Notes: generated by a model not told the origin, from the letters alone. Positions 7,537 to 15,258 are shown, counted from the first letter of the stretch. The stretch is 34,343 nucleotides of DNA from Candidatus Altarchaeota archaeon (GCA_016931955.1 JAFGDV010000040.1:1-34343); one strand, 5' to 3'. Numbers and translations: made by a program.

Positions 7537-7971
7537 CTATTCGTAGATTCCAGCATATCTTTCTTTTTCTTTTAGGAAGATATTCTTGAAGTATTCTGCC
7601 GCAGACTTCACATCCATGAGATTATCTCTGCTGTCTTCAAGGATACTCGCTTCAAGAATCCATCCTTCGCCGTAGGGATCCTTGTTTATCAGTGAGGGAT
7701 CGTCCAGCAGTGTTTCGTTCACTTGGGAGACCATGCACTTGAATGGGGCGGATACCTCCGTCACAGATTTTATGGTCTCGAATGAAGCCATAGGCTCCAT
7801 GGCATTGAATTCTTCGCCGTTGTCTGGCAGATCCACGTGCACTATTTCTTTGGTGAGGGAGCTTCCTAATGAGGTTAAACCAATCCTGGCAGTCTTATCC
7901 TTTAACCCCACCCACACATGCCCTCTCATATATAAAAGATCATCCGGAAAATCAAAGCCCTCTACTCTCAT
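7537..7971 (-). CDS. Glycine cleavage H-like lipoyl acceptor protein
   Basis: Lipoyl-domain protein of the GcvH family (144 residues). The core reads YMRGHVWVGLKDKTARIGLTSL, then a segment ASFETIKSVTEVSAPF matching the H-protein lipoylation site ES(V/I)K-V--V-AP, with K68 as the expected lipoyl-lysine. The family shuttles aminomethyl groups between glycine cleavage subunits, but H-like proteins also carry lipoate in sulfur metabolism (LbpA). No P, T or L protein gene is in view. It is the last gene of the lipoate island and overlaps the preceding M23-like gene by 20 bases, so it is probably a substrate of the lipoylation enzymes encoded just upstream. Which pathway uses the lipoyl arm is unknown. 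Confidence 0.85.
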   Translation of the reverse strand: MRVEGFDFPDDLLYMRGHVWVGLKDKTARIGLTSLGSSLTKEIVHVDLPDNGEEFNAMEPMASFETIKSVTEVSAPFKCMVSQVNETLLDDPSLINKDPYGEGWILEASILEDSRDNLMDVKSAAEYFKNIFLKEKERYAGIYE

Positions 7972-8827
7972 CTTGATTACTTCCTAATGTTATCTTGACC
8001 CTCTCCCCCTCCTGCAGCTGCAGCTTCCCGTATTTCTCTGGGAGAAGTCTGACCAGATTTCGACCGAACATGAAGGAGATGCCTGCGAACCTTATGTTAT
8101 TAGCATACACTCCTGCACCATCTGTCTGGAAGACGCTCATGTAGCTTCCAACTCTGTTTATTTTACCTATTCTGATTTCATTAAAAAAAACCCCCTCCCC
8201 CGGATTGAATACTCCAAGAACACCGGCGTATCCTATGACTGTTGCACCGTCAACGAAGGTGTATATATCACCTACGCGAACGACGTTACCAAGATTCAAT
8301 GAAACCACGACGTTCCTCTCCGTTGTTCTCATGACAGTGCCCTCCAGCTCAGACACCTTCTTTTTCCCTGCTTCTTTCCTGAAGCAGGGCTCCAGCTCAA
8401 AGCCGCCTCTGGCGCGAACGTAATCCTGGAGGCTTCTGACTTCAAGGTGCAGGGCAGCATCAACCCAGAACGTGAAGTAGCCGTTCTTTATGAAACAACC
8501 TAATTCATCCCCTACATCAACTTTATCGCCTTCCCTGACTGATGGTTTTATGTGCATTATCTTGGCGACGTGGTTTCCTGCCCGGATCAACGTAAGGTAT
8601 TCTGGGAGGGATTCTCCACAGAGAGAGGGAGACTCGAATTCCATAGTCTCCAGGACAGTTCCATTGATGGGAGACAGCGCAGGGTCTCCGAAATCCCCTC
8701 CTTGGTATAAGTCCATCGCACGAAAATCGCTGTGAGCTGGAAAAGGGCTTCCCAGGAAGGTGTATTCCCAACCCCTCTCCGCATAGACTTCAACGTCTTT
8801 CGCTCTCGCTACCATATCCACTACCAT
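7952..8827 (-). CDS. Degenerate M23-like (duplicated hybrid motif) protein beside the H-like gene
   Basis: The first half resembles the lysostaphin/M23 peptidase fold: H32 and D39 in HSDFRAMDLY, DPALSPINGTVLE, then MHIKPSVREGDKVDVGDELG (residues 91-110) and ALHLEV (residues 125-130). H127 matches the second His of the family's HxH, but the first is Ala, and the H-D spacing is six residues rather than three, so peptidase activity is doubtful. No signal peptide is seen. The second half (about 155-291) is beta-rich and unrecognised. I start at the ATG at 8827 because an AAGGTG SD lies 6 bases upstream; the frame is open further up. It overlaps the genes on both sides, so its role is presumably tied to the lipoyl acceptor or the lipoate enzymes. 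Confidence 0.6.
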   Translation of the reverse strand: MVVDMVARAKDVEVYAERGWEYTFLGSPFPAHSDFRAMDLYQGGDFGDPALSPINGTVLETMEFESPSLCGESLPEYLTLIRAGNHVAKIMHIKPSVREGDKVDVGDELGCFIKNGYFTFWVDAALHLEVRSLQDYVRARGGFELEPCFRKEAGKKKVSELEGTVMRTTERNVVVSLNLGNVVRVGDIYTFVDGATVIGYAGVLGVFNPGEGVFFNEIRIGKINRVGSYMSVFQTDGAGVYANNIRFAGISFMFGRNLVRLLPEKYGKLQLQEGERVKITLGSNQDESRGL

Positions 8828-9753
8828 GAGCAACACCTTGACTCGTCTATTTCCTCTATTTCCAGACACAGTTCCTCAGCAGCCTCGTAAGCGCTCTTCG
8901 AAGGAACTGCTATCTTATTCACGCCGGACTTCACAGCCTCCCTATCCAATTCCAGACGATATCTGCCACCAGGACGCACACAGCTCAAGGAGATATTCTT
9001 TTCAGGATACATCAATCGGGCGATAGAGATTATCTTCGAAACATCTTCTATGGACGGGGGATCCACGTTCTCCATCTCTGTTCCCTCTGTTGGTATGAAT
9101 ACTACGATTACTATGTTGTCTGGGTCTATCTCCCTAAGCAGCTCTAATGCTTTAAGCTCTCCCCTGATCTTCCCATTATAAAGGCCCACGATTATGTGAG
9201 GGGATATGTTCTCTACCCCGAAATCCCTTAGATAATGCAGCGTTTTCTGATACTCTTCTGGGCCATAGTCTAGTCCCAATATCTCCTTTATGGTTTTCTT
9301 ATCTCCTATGACATCCGTAAGCGCGGCATCGATGAACCCCGAAACCTCATGAGCGTGTTTCTTATTCAATATGCCTGTGTGGGCGTTTATCTTTAACCCG
9401 GTTTCTCTTCTGATCTTCTTCAATGAGTCCTTGAATTCATATGTTGGAACCGAACCATCTCTCCGGCTGCCTCCGCTGACGACCAAACCCTTCACCTTAG
9501 ACCTCAACAACTCTAGGGCAAGTTTCTCCAATGATTCAGGAGAATCGACCTGGTGCATGTGCTCCAAGTAGTGAGTATTACAATGCTTGCATGAGAGTTC
9601 ACAACGTGTCTTAGTTATCGACACCGGATCGAATGGCCTCTTATAGAAGAGTATCTTGTTCCCCAGATTCTTGATTCTAGTATCAAAAGCAAGCTCCTGC
9701 AGTTTCTCCTTATCCTGTTTGAAGAAAACCTCTGCCTCCTGTAACGCAATCAT
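8821..9753 (-). CDS. Radical SAM protein, LipS1-like paralog 2
   Basis: Radical SAM enzyme (310 residues) with the [4Fe-4S] motif C51-x3-C55-x2-C58 (CELSCKHC), a GLVVSGG SAM-binding segment, and a C-terminal Cys pair C307-C308 (SRCCSW). It is clearly paralogous to the protein at 13962-14870: shared features include LNCKHC-type cluster spacing, AHTG, SPHI--GL--G, GTEMENV/GTQMEDV, and GVN-IAVP near the C-terminus. The family (COG1856-type, biotin synthase-like) includes LipS1, which with LipS2 inserts sulfur into octanoyl chains in Thermococcus. I use the ATG at 9753, seven bases after a GAGGTGG SD; a TTG six bases upstream sits too close to it. A TATA-like box at 9781-9791 suggests its own promoter. 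Confidence 0.82.
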   Translation of the reverse strand: MIALQEAEVFFKQDKEKLQELAFDTRIKNLGNKILFYKRPFDPVSITKTRCELSCKHCNTHYLEHMHQVDSPESLEKLALELLRSKVKGLVVSGGSRRDGSVPTYEFKDSLKKIRRETGLKINAHTGILNKKHAHEVSGFIDAALTDVIGDKKTIKEILGLDYGPEEYQKTLHYLRDFGVENISPHIIVGLYNGKIRGELKALELLREIDPDNIVIVVFIPTEGTEMENVDPPSIEDVSKIISIARLMYPEKNISLSCVRPGGRYRLELDREAVKSGVNKIAVPSKSAYEAAEELCLEIEEIDESRCCSW

Positions 9754-9780
9754 CTTCAATCCACCTCTACGGAATCAAAA

Positions 9781-9791
9781 CATTAATTAAG
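9781..9791 (-). promoter_or_regulatory. TATA-like box for the LipS1-like 2 / M23-like / H-like unit
   Basis: Read on the minus strand the tract is CTTAATTAATG, about 33 bases upstream of the ATG at 9753, which leaves a short leader holding the GAGGTGG SD. With a 65-base gap from the preceding gene, it suggests that the last three island genes can be transcribed separately. Confidence 0.4.
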
Positions 9792-9818
9792 ATTTTCTGC
9801 CCATGACTTAATAAACTT

Positions 9819-11060
9819 TTACTCCGATCTTGATTTATTCAAAGCAAGCCCTTTAATGGTTTCATAGTTCCCGAAATAGAGGCTATTATATGTCCCATAT
9901 CTGCCGTACGTGAGTTTTTTTGCCCCCGAACCCATGAAGCCACCATGCACAGGATAGACAAAGATCATCCCACTCTCCTCAAAGAATCCATCCATTTCCT
10001 CAAGAACTTCATTCTGCTCTGAGGTGCTCAGTCTCTGACTGAACACAGCTAAGGGCGTATCATCTTTACTACTCCAGTCAAGAAAAACGAAAACAGGAAA
10101 ATCTCCACCCATCTTTTCTCTCACCTTAACTATGAGATCGTCCCATTTTTCCCTGTCAAGTACTCTTCTTTCGATTTCTTTTCCTGAAGGAGTCGCAGTC
10201 GCAAAATCCAGATCAGGAGCGGCATGGGAAAACTCCGTAAATGTAACCCAGCTCCCCACATAGATGCGTTTCTGATACTTTGAGTAACCGTATTCGTGTA
10301 TTCTATCGACTAACCTGGATGCTGATTCCATCCATTCCCCCACAAAGGGGTGGTTGGGCTCTATTCTTCCGGCTCTCACCAGTATAGACGGCGGACCGAA
10401 GAATCCATCAATCCAAATAGCATCTGCTCCGCAGTCTATCTGTTTTTTCGCCCAATCCAAAAAAAGCTCCTGGACGTCTTCATTCGTCAGATCGGGATAG
10501 TATCCCTCAAACCTCTGTATCTCCATAAATTGCTCTATTTCTTCAGGGGAAACAGGCAGATCCCATTTAGAGGGATTAAATGCCATCGAATTAAGCTCCT
10601 CTCTGGTGAAGGGTCTGCCTGTTTTAGGATTCATCTCTCCTTCAGTGAGGCGTTGAGCAGGTATGGCGCCGCAAAAAATCACTTCAGGTTTTTCCTTCTT
10701 TATCTCAGTTATGGTTGTTTTAAGATCCTGGTAACTGTAACCATCCTTTGCGCCAGAATCTGGACAAGGCGCCCACTTCCAAAAACCCCTGAATATGAAA
10801 TCGGTGCGAGTCTCCCTAAGCTGAGCGGTAACCTCATCAACACTCCAACCAACAGCAACATAATCAGTCACCCTCTCATAGAGAGAGGCGACTTTGACCT
10901 GAGAAAGCTCTGTTTTTGGGGGTATCATTGTTGTAGTAGTCACTGCTGTAGTTGTTGTAGTCACCACCGTAGTTGTTGTCGACTTAGACCTGAACCTATG
11001 CAAACAACCAGTAAGCAAAACAATAACCAACACCCCTACAATCAAGATTTTCTTGTTCAT
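9819..11060 (-). CDS. Secreted lipoprotein with TIM-barrel glycosidase-like domain
   Basis: The N-terminus is a signal peptide with lipobox LTGC (C19), then a Thr-rich linker of about 25 residues (residues 27-46 are mostly Thr and Val), a pattern seen on archaeal cell-surface proteins. The remaining ~360 residues look like a (beta/alpha)8 glycoside-hydrolase-like barrel: FIFRGFWKWAP, KPEVIFCGAIPAQR, CGADAIWIDGFFG with a candidate acid D, KRIYVGSW, FPVFVFLDWSS. I cannot assign a family or substrate. Its start overlaps the LipS2-like stop by 4 bases (ATGA), so it is co-transcribed with lipoate genes despite being extracytoplasmic. That placement is odd and unexplained. Confidence 0.72.
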   Translation of the reverse strand: MNKKILIVGVLVIVLLTGCLHRFRSKSTTTTVVTTTTTAVTTTTMIPPKTELSQVKVASLYERVTDYVAVGWSVDEVTAQLRETRTDFIFRGFWKWAPCPDSGAKDGYSYQDLKTTITEIKKEKPEVIFCGAIPAQRLTEGEMNPKTGRPFTREELNSMAFNPSKWDLPVSPEEIEQFMEIQRFEGYYPDLTNEDVQELFLDWAKKQIDCGADAIWIDGFFGPPSILVRAGRIEPNHPFVGEWMESASRLVDRIHEYGYSKYQKRIYVGSWVTFTEFSHAAPDLDFATATPSGKEIERRVLDREKWDDLIVKVREKMGGDFPVFVFLDWSSKDDTPLAVFSQRLSTSEQNEVLEEMDGFFEESGMIFVYPVHGGFMGSGAKKLTYGRYGTYNSLYFGNYETIKGLALNKSRSE

Positions 11061-12037
11061 TTTTTCAGCTGCTCTTTCACTAGTTTGATTTCGTCTCTGG
11101 TGAGAGGTCTGGGAAAATTATAGATCACGCCACCAGGAGACTCAGTCGAATACGGACGATTACAGTCAGGGCAACCCCTCGTCAAAAAAGGCCTCCCAGA
11201 GGATATCGTCTCCTCTAAAACAGAATCCTCAACGCCGAAGTCAACTATCCTATCCTCACTGAACCGCATCCGGTCAAAGCGGGAGAGCCCAGACTCGATG
11301 AGATACGAAGCAAGCTGAATCCTCCTATAATGGCCGATCGACGGAACATCCCCTCGAAGCTGAGAAAAAGGAATAGGAGTGTAGGCGAATAATGCGGAGT
11401 ATATCCCTTTATCAGAAAGCGACTGGATAAGATGTACAGCATCCCTCTCCGTCTCCCCTAAGCCGAGAATAAGGTGGGTTCCAACATTACCTCTATTGAA
11501 GACCTCCAAGGCCTCATCCAAGGCCTTTATATGACCCCCCCAGGTGTAGGGACAGAAAGCTTGCATGCCCTTTATCCCATCGAAAATCGCTTCAGTTACG
11601 GCATCCAATGGGATCACAAGCCTATCTACACCCAAGGCCTTAAGCTCCTCAAAACTATTCTTAGGGAAGGGAAAAATAGAGACAGAGATCGGGATACTTG
11701 AACCCTCCCTTATTTCCTTAACCAGATACACTAGATCATCAAACATGCTCTGGTAGTTCATGGTCTGAATACACGCCCCCCTAAGAAGACCATGCTCGTA
11801 CGCCTTCATAAGCCGAGATACGATCTCCTGAGTATCTCTAGGAGGATACAGGCCGCGGGCTATATGCTCAGCATTCGCAGAAGAATCCCTGGCTTGAGCG
11901 CAGAATCTACAATTCGAAAGACACTTACCAGAGTGATAGGTCTGAAGATACGCCGTAGTTGGGTCTGCCTCAGTCGCTAATATCTCCAACCCCAGCACCC
12001 TCAAAGTGCCCATGGAAACCCTGACCTTCTCCCTCAT
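11057..12037 (-). CDS. Radical SAM protein, LipS2-like (biotin synthase-like)
   Basis: BioB-like radical SAM enzyme of 326 residues with cluster motif C39-x3-C43-x2-C46 (CLSNCRFCAQ) and a C-terminal CPDC motif (C289, C292) followed by RPYSTESPGG. The CRFCAQ core is biotin-synthase-like, but the context is lipoate rather than biotin. In Thermococcus kodakarensis two proteins once annotated as biotin synthases, LipS1 and LipS2, jointly form lipoyl groups; this gene matches the LipS2 type. It starts at an ATG overlapping the LplA stop (ATGA at 12034-12037) and ends in an ATGA overlap with the lipoprotein gene. Alternative: a radical SAM sulfurtransferase with another acyl substrate. Confidence 0.82.
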   Translation of the reverse strand: MREKVRVSMGTLRVLGLEILATEADPTTAYLQTYHSGKCLSNCRFCAQARDSSANAEHIARGLYPPRDTQEIVSRLMKAYEHGLLRGACIQTMNYQSMFDDLVYLVKEIREGSSIPISVSIFPFPKNSFEELKALGVDRLVIPLDAVTEAIFDGIKGMQAFCPYTWGGHIKALDEALEVFNRGNVGTHLILGLGETERDAVHLIQSLSDKGIYSALFAYTPIPFSQLRGDVPSIGHYRRIQLASYLIESGLSRFDRMRFSEDRIVDFGVEDSVLEETISSGRPFLTRGCPDCNRPYSTESPGGVIYNFPRPLTRDEIKLVKEQLKK

Positions 12038-12861
12038 CTTCCGCCCAAATCCTTAAGTTCAGGGCTCACCTCATATGAGCCGGTGGAGCGGGTTCTACCC
12101 CGAGTGTAACGGAAAATCCATTCCTCATCGTAGTACTTCGGCAGCAGCTTTTCTGCTAGCTTTTTCTCCTCCTTAGTCATATTGTCTTCCACCAAGCGGG
12201 TGTTGAAGGTCTTCTCGAAGCCGTATTTCAAAGACTCTTCCACATCGCTGAGTGGGACCTTTCGCCCAAGCTGCCTGTTAAGGTCCGTCAACCTCTCCTC
12301 AATCGACTTAATACCCTTATCAGAGATCTTCTCCAAGGGTATGTTACAGCAGAGAAGCATCTCCTTTATGTTGAAGTCCACCAGCAGGGTGCCATGCTGT
12401 AATAACACACGATTACCCCTGGTCTGAGCGGAACCTGAGATCTTCTTACCATTACATAAGACATCGTTTATGGGCTTGAATTCGCCCCGTAAACCATACT
12501 TCTCCAAGGCGTGGACAACTATGGAACACACCCTTTCATAGGATTCGGTAACATCTAGGGGGATCTCTCCGCTCTCCAAGCTGCCGATGAAGCCATACTG
12601 TACCTGAGAGCTCTCGGATGCGAACGCCATACCACCGCCAGAGATCCTCCTAGTGACATGATAATCCAATTCCCTGCAGCGTTCAAGATTCAACTCCCTC
12701 TCAATCAACTGAGAATAACCCATTATGATAGACTTCACCGGAGTCCAAAGAAATCCAATGCTATCCCCAGTACGGTCAGCTATCCGGAAAAGTGCCTCAT
12801 TCGCCGCCATAATCCTGTAGGGATCAATCAAACCAAAATTCATGAACCTTAATTCATCCAT
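12034..12861 (-). CDS. lplA: Lipoate--protein ligase A, N-terminal/catalytic domain (LplA1)
   Basis: Lipoyl/octanoyl-protein ligase catalytic subunit (275 residues). It activates the acid with ATP and transfers it to a lipoyl-domain lysine. RRISGGGMAF (residues 71-80) is the adenylate/lipoate loop, and NDVLCNGKKISGSAQ (132-146) contains the catalytic lysine K140. LLQHGTLLVDF follows, as in active ligases. A C-terminal helical region ends with LPKYYDEEWIFRY. The C-terminal accessory domain is encoded separately by the adjacent lplB, as in Thermoplasma. I use the ATG at 12861, six bases after an AGGTG SD; a GTG at 12870 is possible. It overlaps lplB by 8 bases and the LipS2-like gene by 4. Confidence 0.88.
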   Translation of the reverse strand: MDELRFMNFGLIDPYRIMAANEALFRIADRTGDSIGFLWTPVKSIIMGYSQLIERELNLERCRELDYHVTRRISGGGMAFASESSQVQYGFIGSLESGEIPLDVTESYERVCSIVVHALEKYGLRGEFKPINDVLCNGKKISGSAQTRGNRVLLQHGTLLVDFNIKEMLLCCNIPLEKISDKGIKSIEERLTDLNRQLGRKVPLSDVEESLKYGFEKTFNTRLVEDNMTKEEKKLAEKLLPKYYDEEWIFRYTRGRTRSTGSYEVSPELKDLGGR

Positions 12862-13156
12862 CTCGCTCACCTATCGCCTTCATTATCGCCTCGGTGAAGT
12901 CCTCAGGATAGGTCTTGGGGGACTGAAAGACGTTGTTATTGAAGAACGCCTTCAGCCGCTCAAGGACCTCCTCTCTCTTAGCCTTCACACCCATCAAGGC
13001 TTTTTCCATCTTATCTATGAAGTGCTCCGGCGTAAGGATGAAATCGCCCGAGATTATGATGTCCTCAATCCTACCGTCTTCAACCCTCACCAGTGCACGA
13101 ATCAAGCCGCTCCTCGCCTTATACAATCCCTCACGCATACCCTCCAGCGTATCCAT
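12854..13156 (-). CDS. lplB: Lipoate--protein ligase C-terminal domain protein LplB
   Basis: Small protein of about 100 residues matching the lipoate-protein ligase C-terminal domain: YKARSGLIRALVRVEDGRIEDIIISGDF, then a helical PEHFIDKMEKALMG segment. In archaea with split ligases, LplB is needed with LplA for lipoate activation. The start is uncertain. The ATG at 13156 begins just before the conserved domain and 14 bases after the upstream stop but has no SD. An in-frame GTG at 13201 overlapping the upstream gene would add 15 residues. It lies between two LplA-like genes, so it could serve either. Confidence 0.85.
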   Translation of the reverse strand: MDTLEGMREGLYKARSGLIRALVRVEDGRIEDIIISGDFILTPEHFIDKMEKALMGVKAKREEVLERLKAFFNNNVFQSPKTYPEDFTEAIMKAIGERDG

Positions 13157-13170
13157 AACTAAAATTACGT

Positions 13171-13965
13171 TTAGGTTCTTAAATTCCGTTTCCTCCTCCA
13201 CTCCCTCAGATCAGCACGGAAAATCCATTCATCAGTCAAGTATTTATTTCTAAGATTCTCTGCCAGCTCCAACTCATGGTCAGTCAATGCACCCTCATAA
13301 GCTTCACCCAGGATGTGTTCAAAGCCACCGAGTAAGGCCTTCTTGACCTCATCCATCGTGATACCCTCAACCTCCCTTCTCAGACAAGTCATGCCCTCCT
13401 CGGGTTTCCTTATCCCCTCCCTAAGATTCTTGACTGGGTTCTTGAGGAGAAAACACATGGTCTTGAAGTCGAAATCAACGAGTAAACTGCCCGAGGAGTT
13501 GACCACGCCCTTCGAAGTCAGCTGCCCGCTGCCTGAGATCTTTCTTCCGTTAGCGTAGACGCTGAACCTTTCATCATCAATAACGGCGTCGCCTACGCCA
13601 AGGGAATTCAAGGCGGCTATCACTCCGTTCAAGATAAACCTGTAGACCTCTCTGGGACCATAGGGCATTCCATCCCGATCCTCCCGGAAGATTACATTAT
13701 ATATAATCTGGTTTTCATCGCAGAAGCCTGTTCCCCCGCCGAGAACCCTCCTGACTATTGGAATCTCCATACGCTTACAGCGATCAACGTGGAGGTCTTC
13801 ATATGCTTTCTGGTGGTAGCCGATGTAGACTGCAGGCTTAATAGGACGCCAGAAGAGGAGGGTATCGTCCACGAGATCCTGTCTTATGGAATCCATCACA
13901 GCCTCAAAAATCGCTGGACCAAGAACACCATCCACCTTATCCAAGCCGATGAAACGCCACTTCAT
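13171..13965 (-). CDS. Divergent LplA-like acyltransferase/ligase (LplA2)
   Basis: Second LplA/LipB-fold protein (264 residues). It has the general architecture: PAVYIGYHQ, VRRVLGGGTGF (residues 71-81), and VYANGRKISGSGQ with lysine K142 where the ligase catalytic lysine lies. Two family positions differ from its neighbour: Ser of RR-SGGG is Leu, and His of the HGTLL segment is Ser (VNSSGSLLVDF). It may be an octanoyltransferase, a ligase of altered specificity, or a partner subunit. Both LplA-like proteins end with a D/E-EWIFR motif. The start at 13965 overlaps the LipS1-like stop by 4 bases (ATGA). Confidence 0.78.
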   Translation of the reverse strand: MKWRFIGLDKVDGVLGPAIFEAVMDSIRQDLVDDTLLFWRPIKPAVYIGYHQKAYEDLHVDRCKRMEIPIVRRVLGGGTGFCDENQIIYNVIFREDRDGMPYGPREVYRFILNGVIAALNSLGVGDAVIDDERFSVYANGRKISGSGQLTSKGVVNSSGSLLVDFDFKTMCFLLKNPVKNLREGIRKPEEGMTCLRREVEGITMDEVKKALLGGFEHILGEAYEGALTDHELELAENLRNKYLTDEWIFRADLREWRRKRNLRT

Positions 13966-14870
13966 TGTAATTGCTCTGGGAGTAACGCACAACATGCGTG
14001 GAACTCCCTGACCCCCAGACCAAATTTCTCCGCCTCCATGTACGCTGTAGGAGTTGGAACGGCGATGCTGTTGACGCCCGCCCGTACAGCAAGCCTGTCT
14101 ATTTCAGCCCTTACATCGCCTTTTCCACGAGCACAGCCCAAAGACACAAAGGATTCTGGGAATCTCAGCCTGGCCTTGCATAAGACTTCAACAACATCTA
14201 TGGCATTAATCCTCACATCCTCCATCTGAGTTCCAATTATGTTAGTCAAACCAATCACGACAATGTTTGAAGGTTTTATCGAAGAGATTATGTCAAGGGC
14301 AGAATACTCATGGAAGAGCCTGCCATGATGCAAGCCAACACAGATATGTGGGGCAATATTTTTTACCCCAGCCCTCTGAAGCGCCTTAAGAGTCCGCCTG
14401 TAGTCTTCAGGATAGAGCTCTATTCCATAGATCTCCTTCGTGGTTTCCTCCGAGCCGACGACGTCGACGCAGACACCATCCAAGCCAGAGTCCTTCAGAT
14501 CCCTAGCTTCCCTGCGGTTAATAACCCCCGTATGGGCGATAACCAGCATGCCAGTCTCATCCTTGATCCTGCGGACAGCATCCAAGAATGGGCTGAGAGG
14601 GACCTTGCCTTCCGGAGTGCATCCTCCAGTCAAGAGGACGCCGGTTGAGCCGTTTCTGTGGAATCTAACACACAGATTCACGAGCTCCTTAGGCGTCAAC
14701 GCAGGAGTGAGCCGCTCAATAAGCCTCCTCCCACAATGTTTACAATTCAGGGCACATGATGAGCTAGTGACGGAGACTGCTGGAAAAAAATCCGATGTAT
14801 AGTAGAAATTAATCCCCCTCCCAAAGTTTTTGTATGAGAGTTCCCTGGATTCCTCAATCAACGCATCCAT
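13962..14870 (-). CDS. Radical SAM protein, LipS1-like paralog 1
   Basis: Radical SAM protein (302 residues) with C39-x3-C43-x2-C46 (CALNCKHC), GVLLTGG, IAHTG, IAPHICVGLHHG and a C-terminal C293-C294 pair (HACCAL). In LipS1-type enzymes extra cysteines hold a second, auxiliary cluster that probably donates sulfur; the CC pair may contribute, which is inference. It is the first gene of the lipoate island and overlaps the LplA2 gene by 4 bases. I start at the ATG at 14870; a TTG at 14876 is also in frame. No SD is evident, and an A/T-rich tract upstream (about 14886-14899) suggests a near-leaderless transcript. Its paralog lies at 8821-9753. Confidence 0.83.
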   Translation of the reverse strand: MDALIEESRELSYKNFGRGINFYYTSDFFPAVSVTSSSCALNCKHCGRRLIERLTPALTPKELVNLCVRFHRNGSTGVLLTGGCTPEGKVPLSPFLDAVRRIKDETGMLVIAHTGVINRREARDLKDSGLDGVCVDVVGSEETTKEIYGIELYPEDYRRTLKALQRAGVKNIAPHICVGLHHGRLFHEYSALDIISSIKPSNIVVIGLTNIIGTQMEDVRINAIDVVEVLCKARLRFPESFVSLGCARGKGDVRAEIDRLAVRAGVNSIAVPTPTAYMEAEKFGLGVREFHACCALLPEQLQ

Positions 14871-14910
14871 CAGCAAATAATAAAGGGATTAAAAGAAAAA
14901 AGAGGGACTA

Positions 14911-15246
14911 TTAAGCCTTATCATCCAGTTCAAGCTCCACCCCACCAACAGCCTTAGCTATGATGTTATAGAAAAACGCATATATTGCGCCGAACACACC
15001 CGATAGTATCGCATACACGATGGATGCTACAATCACTACTACAATACCTATGACGATCAACATAATGCCGCCCATTGCAGCCTCTTCGCCCCCTTGCATA
15101 AACGCAAACATGGACAAACCCATAAGACCAAAGATTATCGCACATACCAGACCAATAATGAAACCAATAACCAACCCTACAACCGCAAATATCTTAAAAA
15201 CAGAAAGCACGCCAAACCTCTTAACGATTTTTTTCAAAAACACCAC
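14911..15246 (-). CDS. Small membrane protein, DUF3566-like
   Basis: A 111-residue protein with two strongly hydrophobic segments (about residues 17-50 and 58-95). It ends AIYAFFYNIIAKAVGGVELELDDKA, which resembles the YN--A---GG-E-E ending of DUF3566 transmembrane proteins. No function is known to me. It starts at tandem GTG codons (15246 or 15243) preceded by a run of G that may be the SD. A TATA-like CTAATATACT about 20 bases upstream suggests a leaderless transcript. It is upstream of the lipoate island on the same strand but separated by 40 bases. Confidence 0.7.
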   Translation of the reverse strand: MVFLKKIVKRFGVLSVFKIFAVVGLVIGFIIGLVCAIIFGLMGLSMFAFMQGGEEAAMGGIMLIVIGIVVVIVASIVYAILSGVFGAIYAFFYNIIAKAVGGVELELDDKA

Positions 15247-15258
15247 CCCCCTAGATTT

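Noticed and set aside
11057-12037. True biotin synthase BioB
   Set aside because: The core CRFCAQ motif is BioB-like, but the C-terminal CPDC motif and surrounding lipoate genes point to LipS2; no other biotin genes are present.
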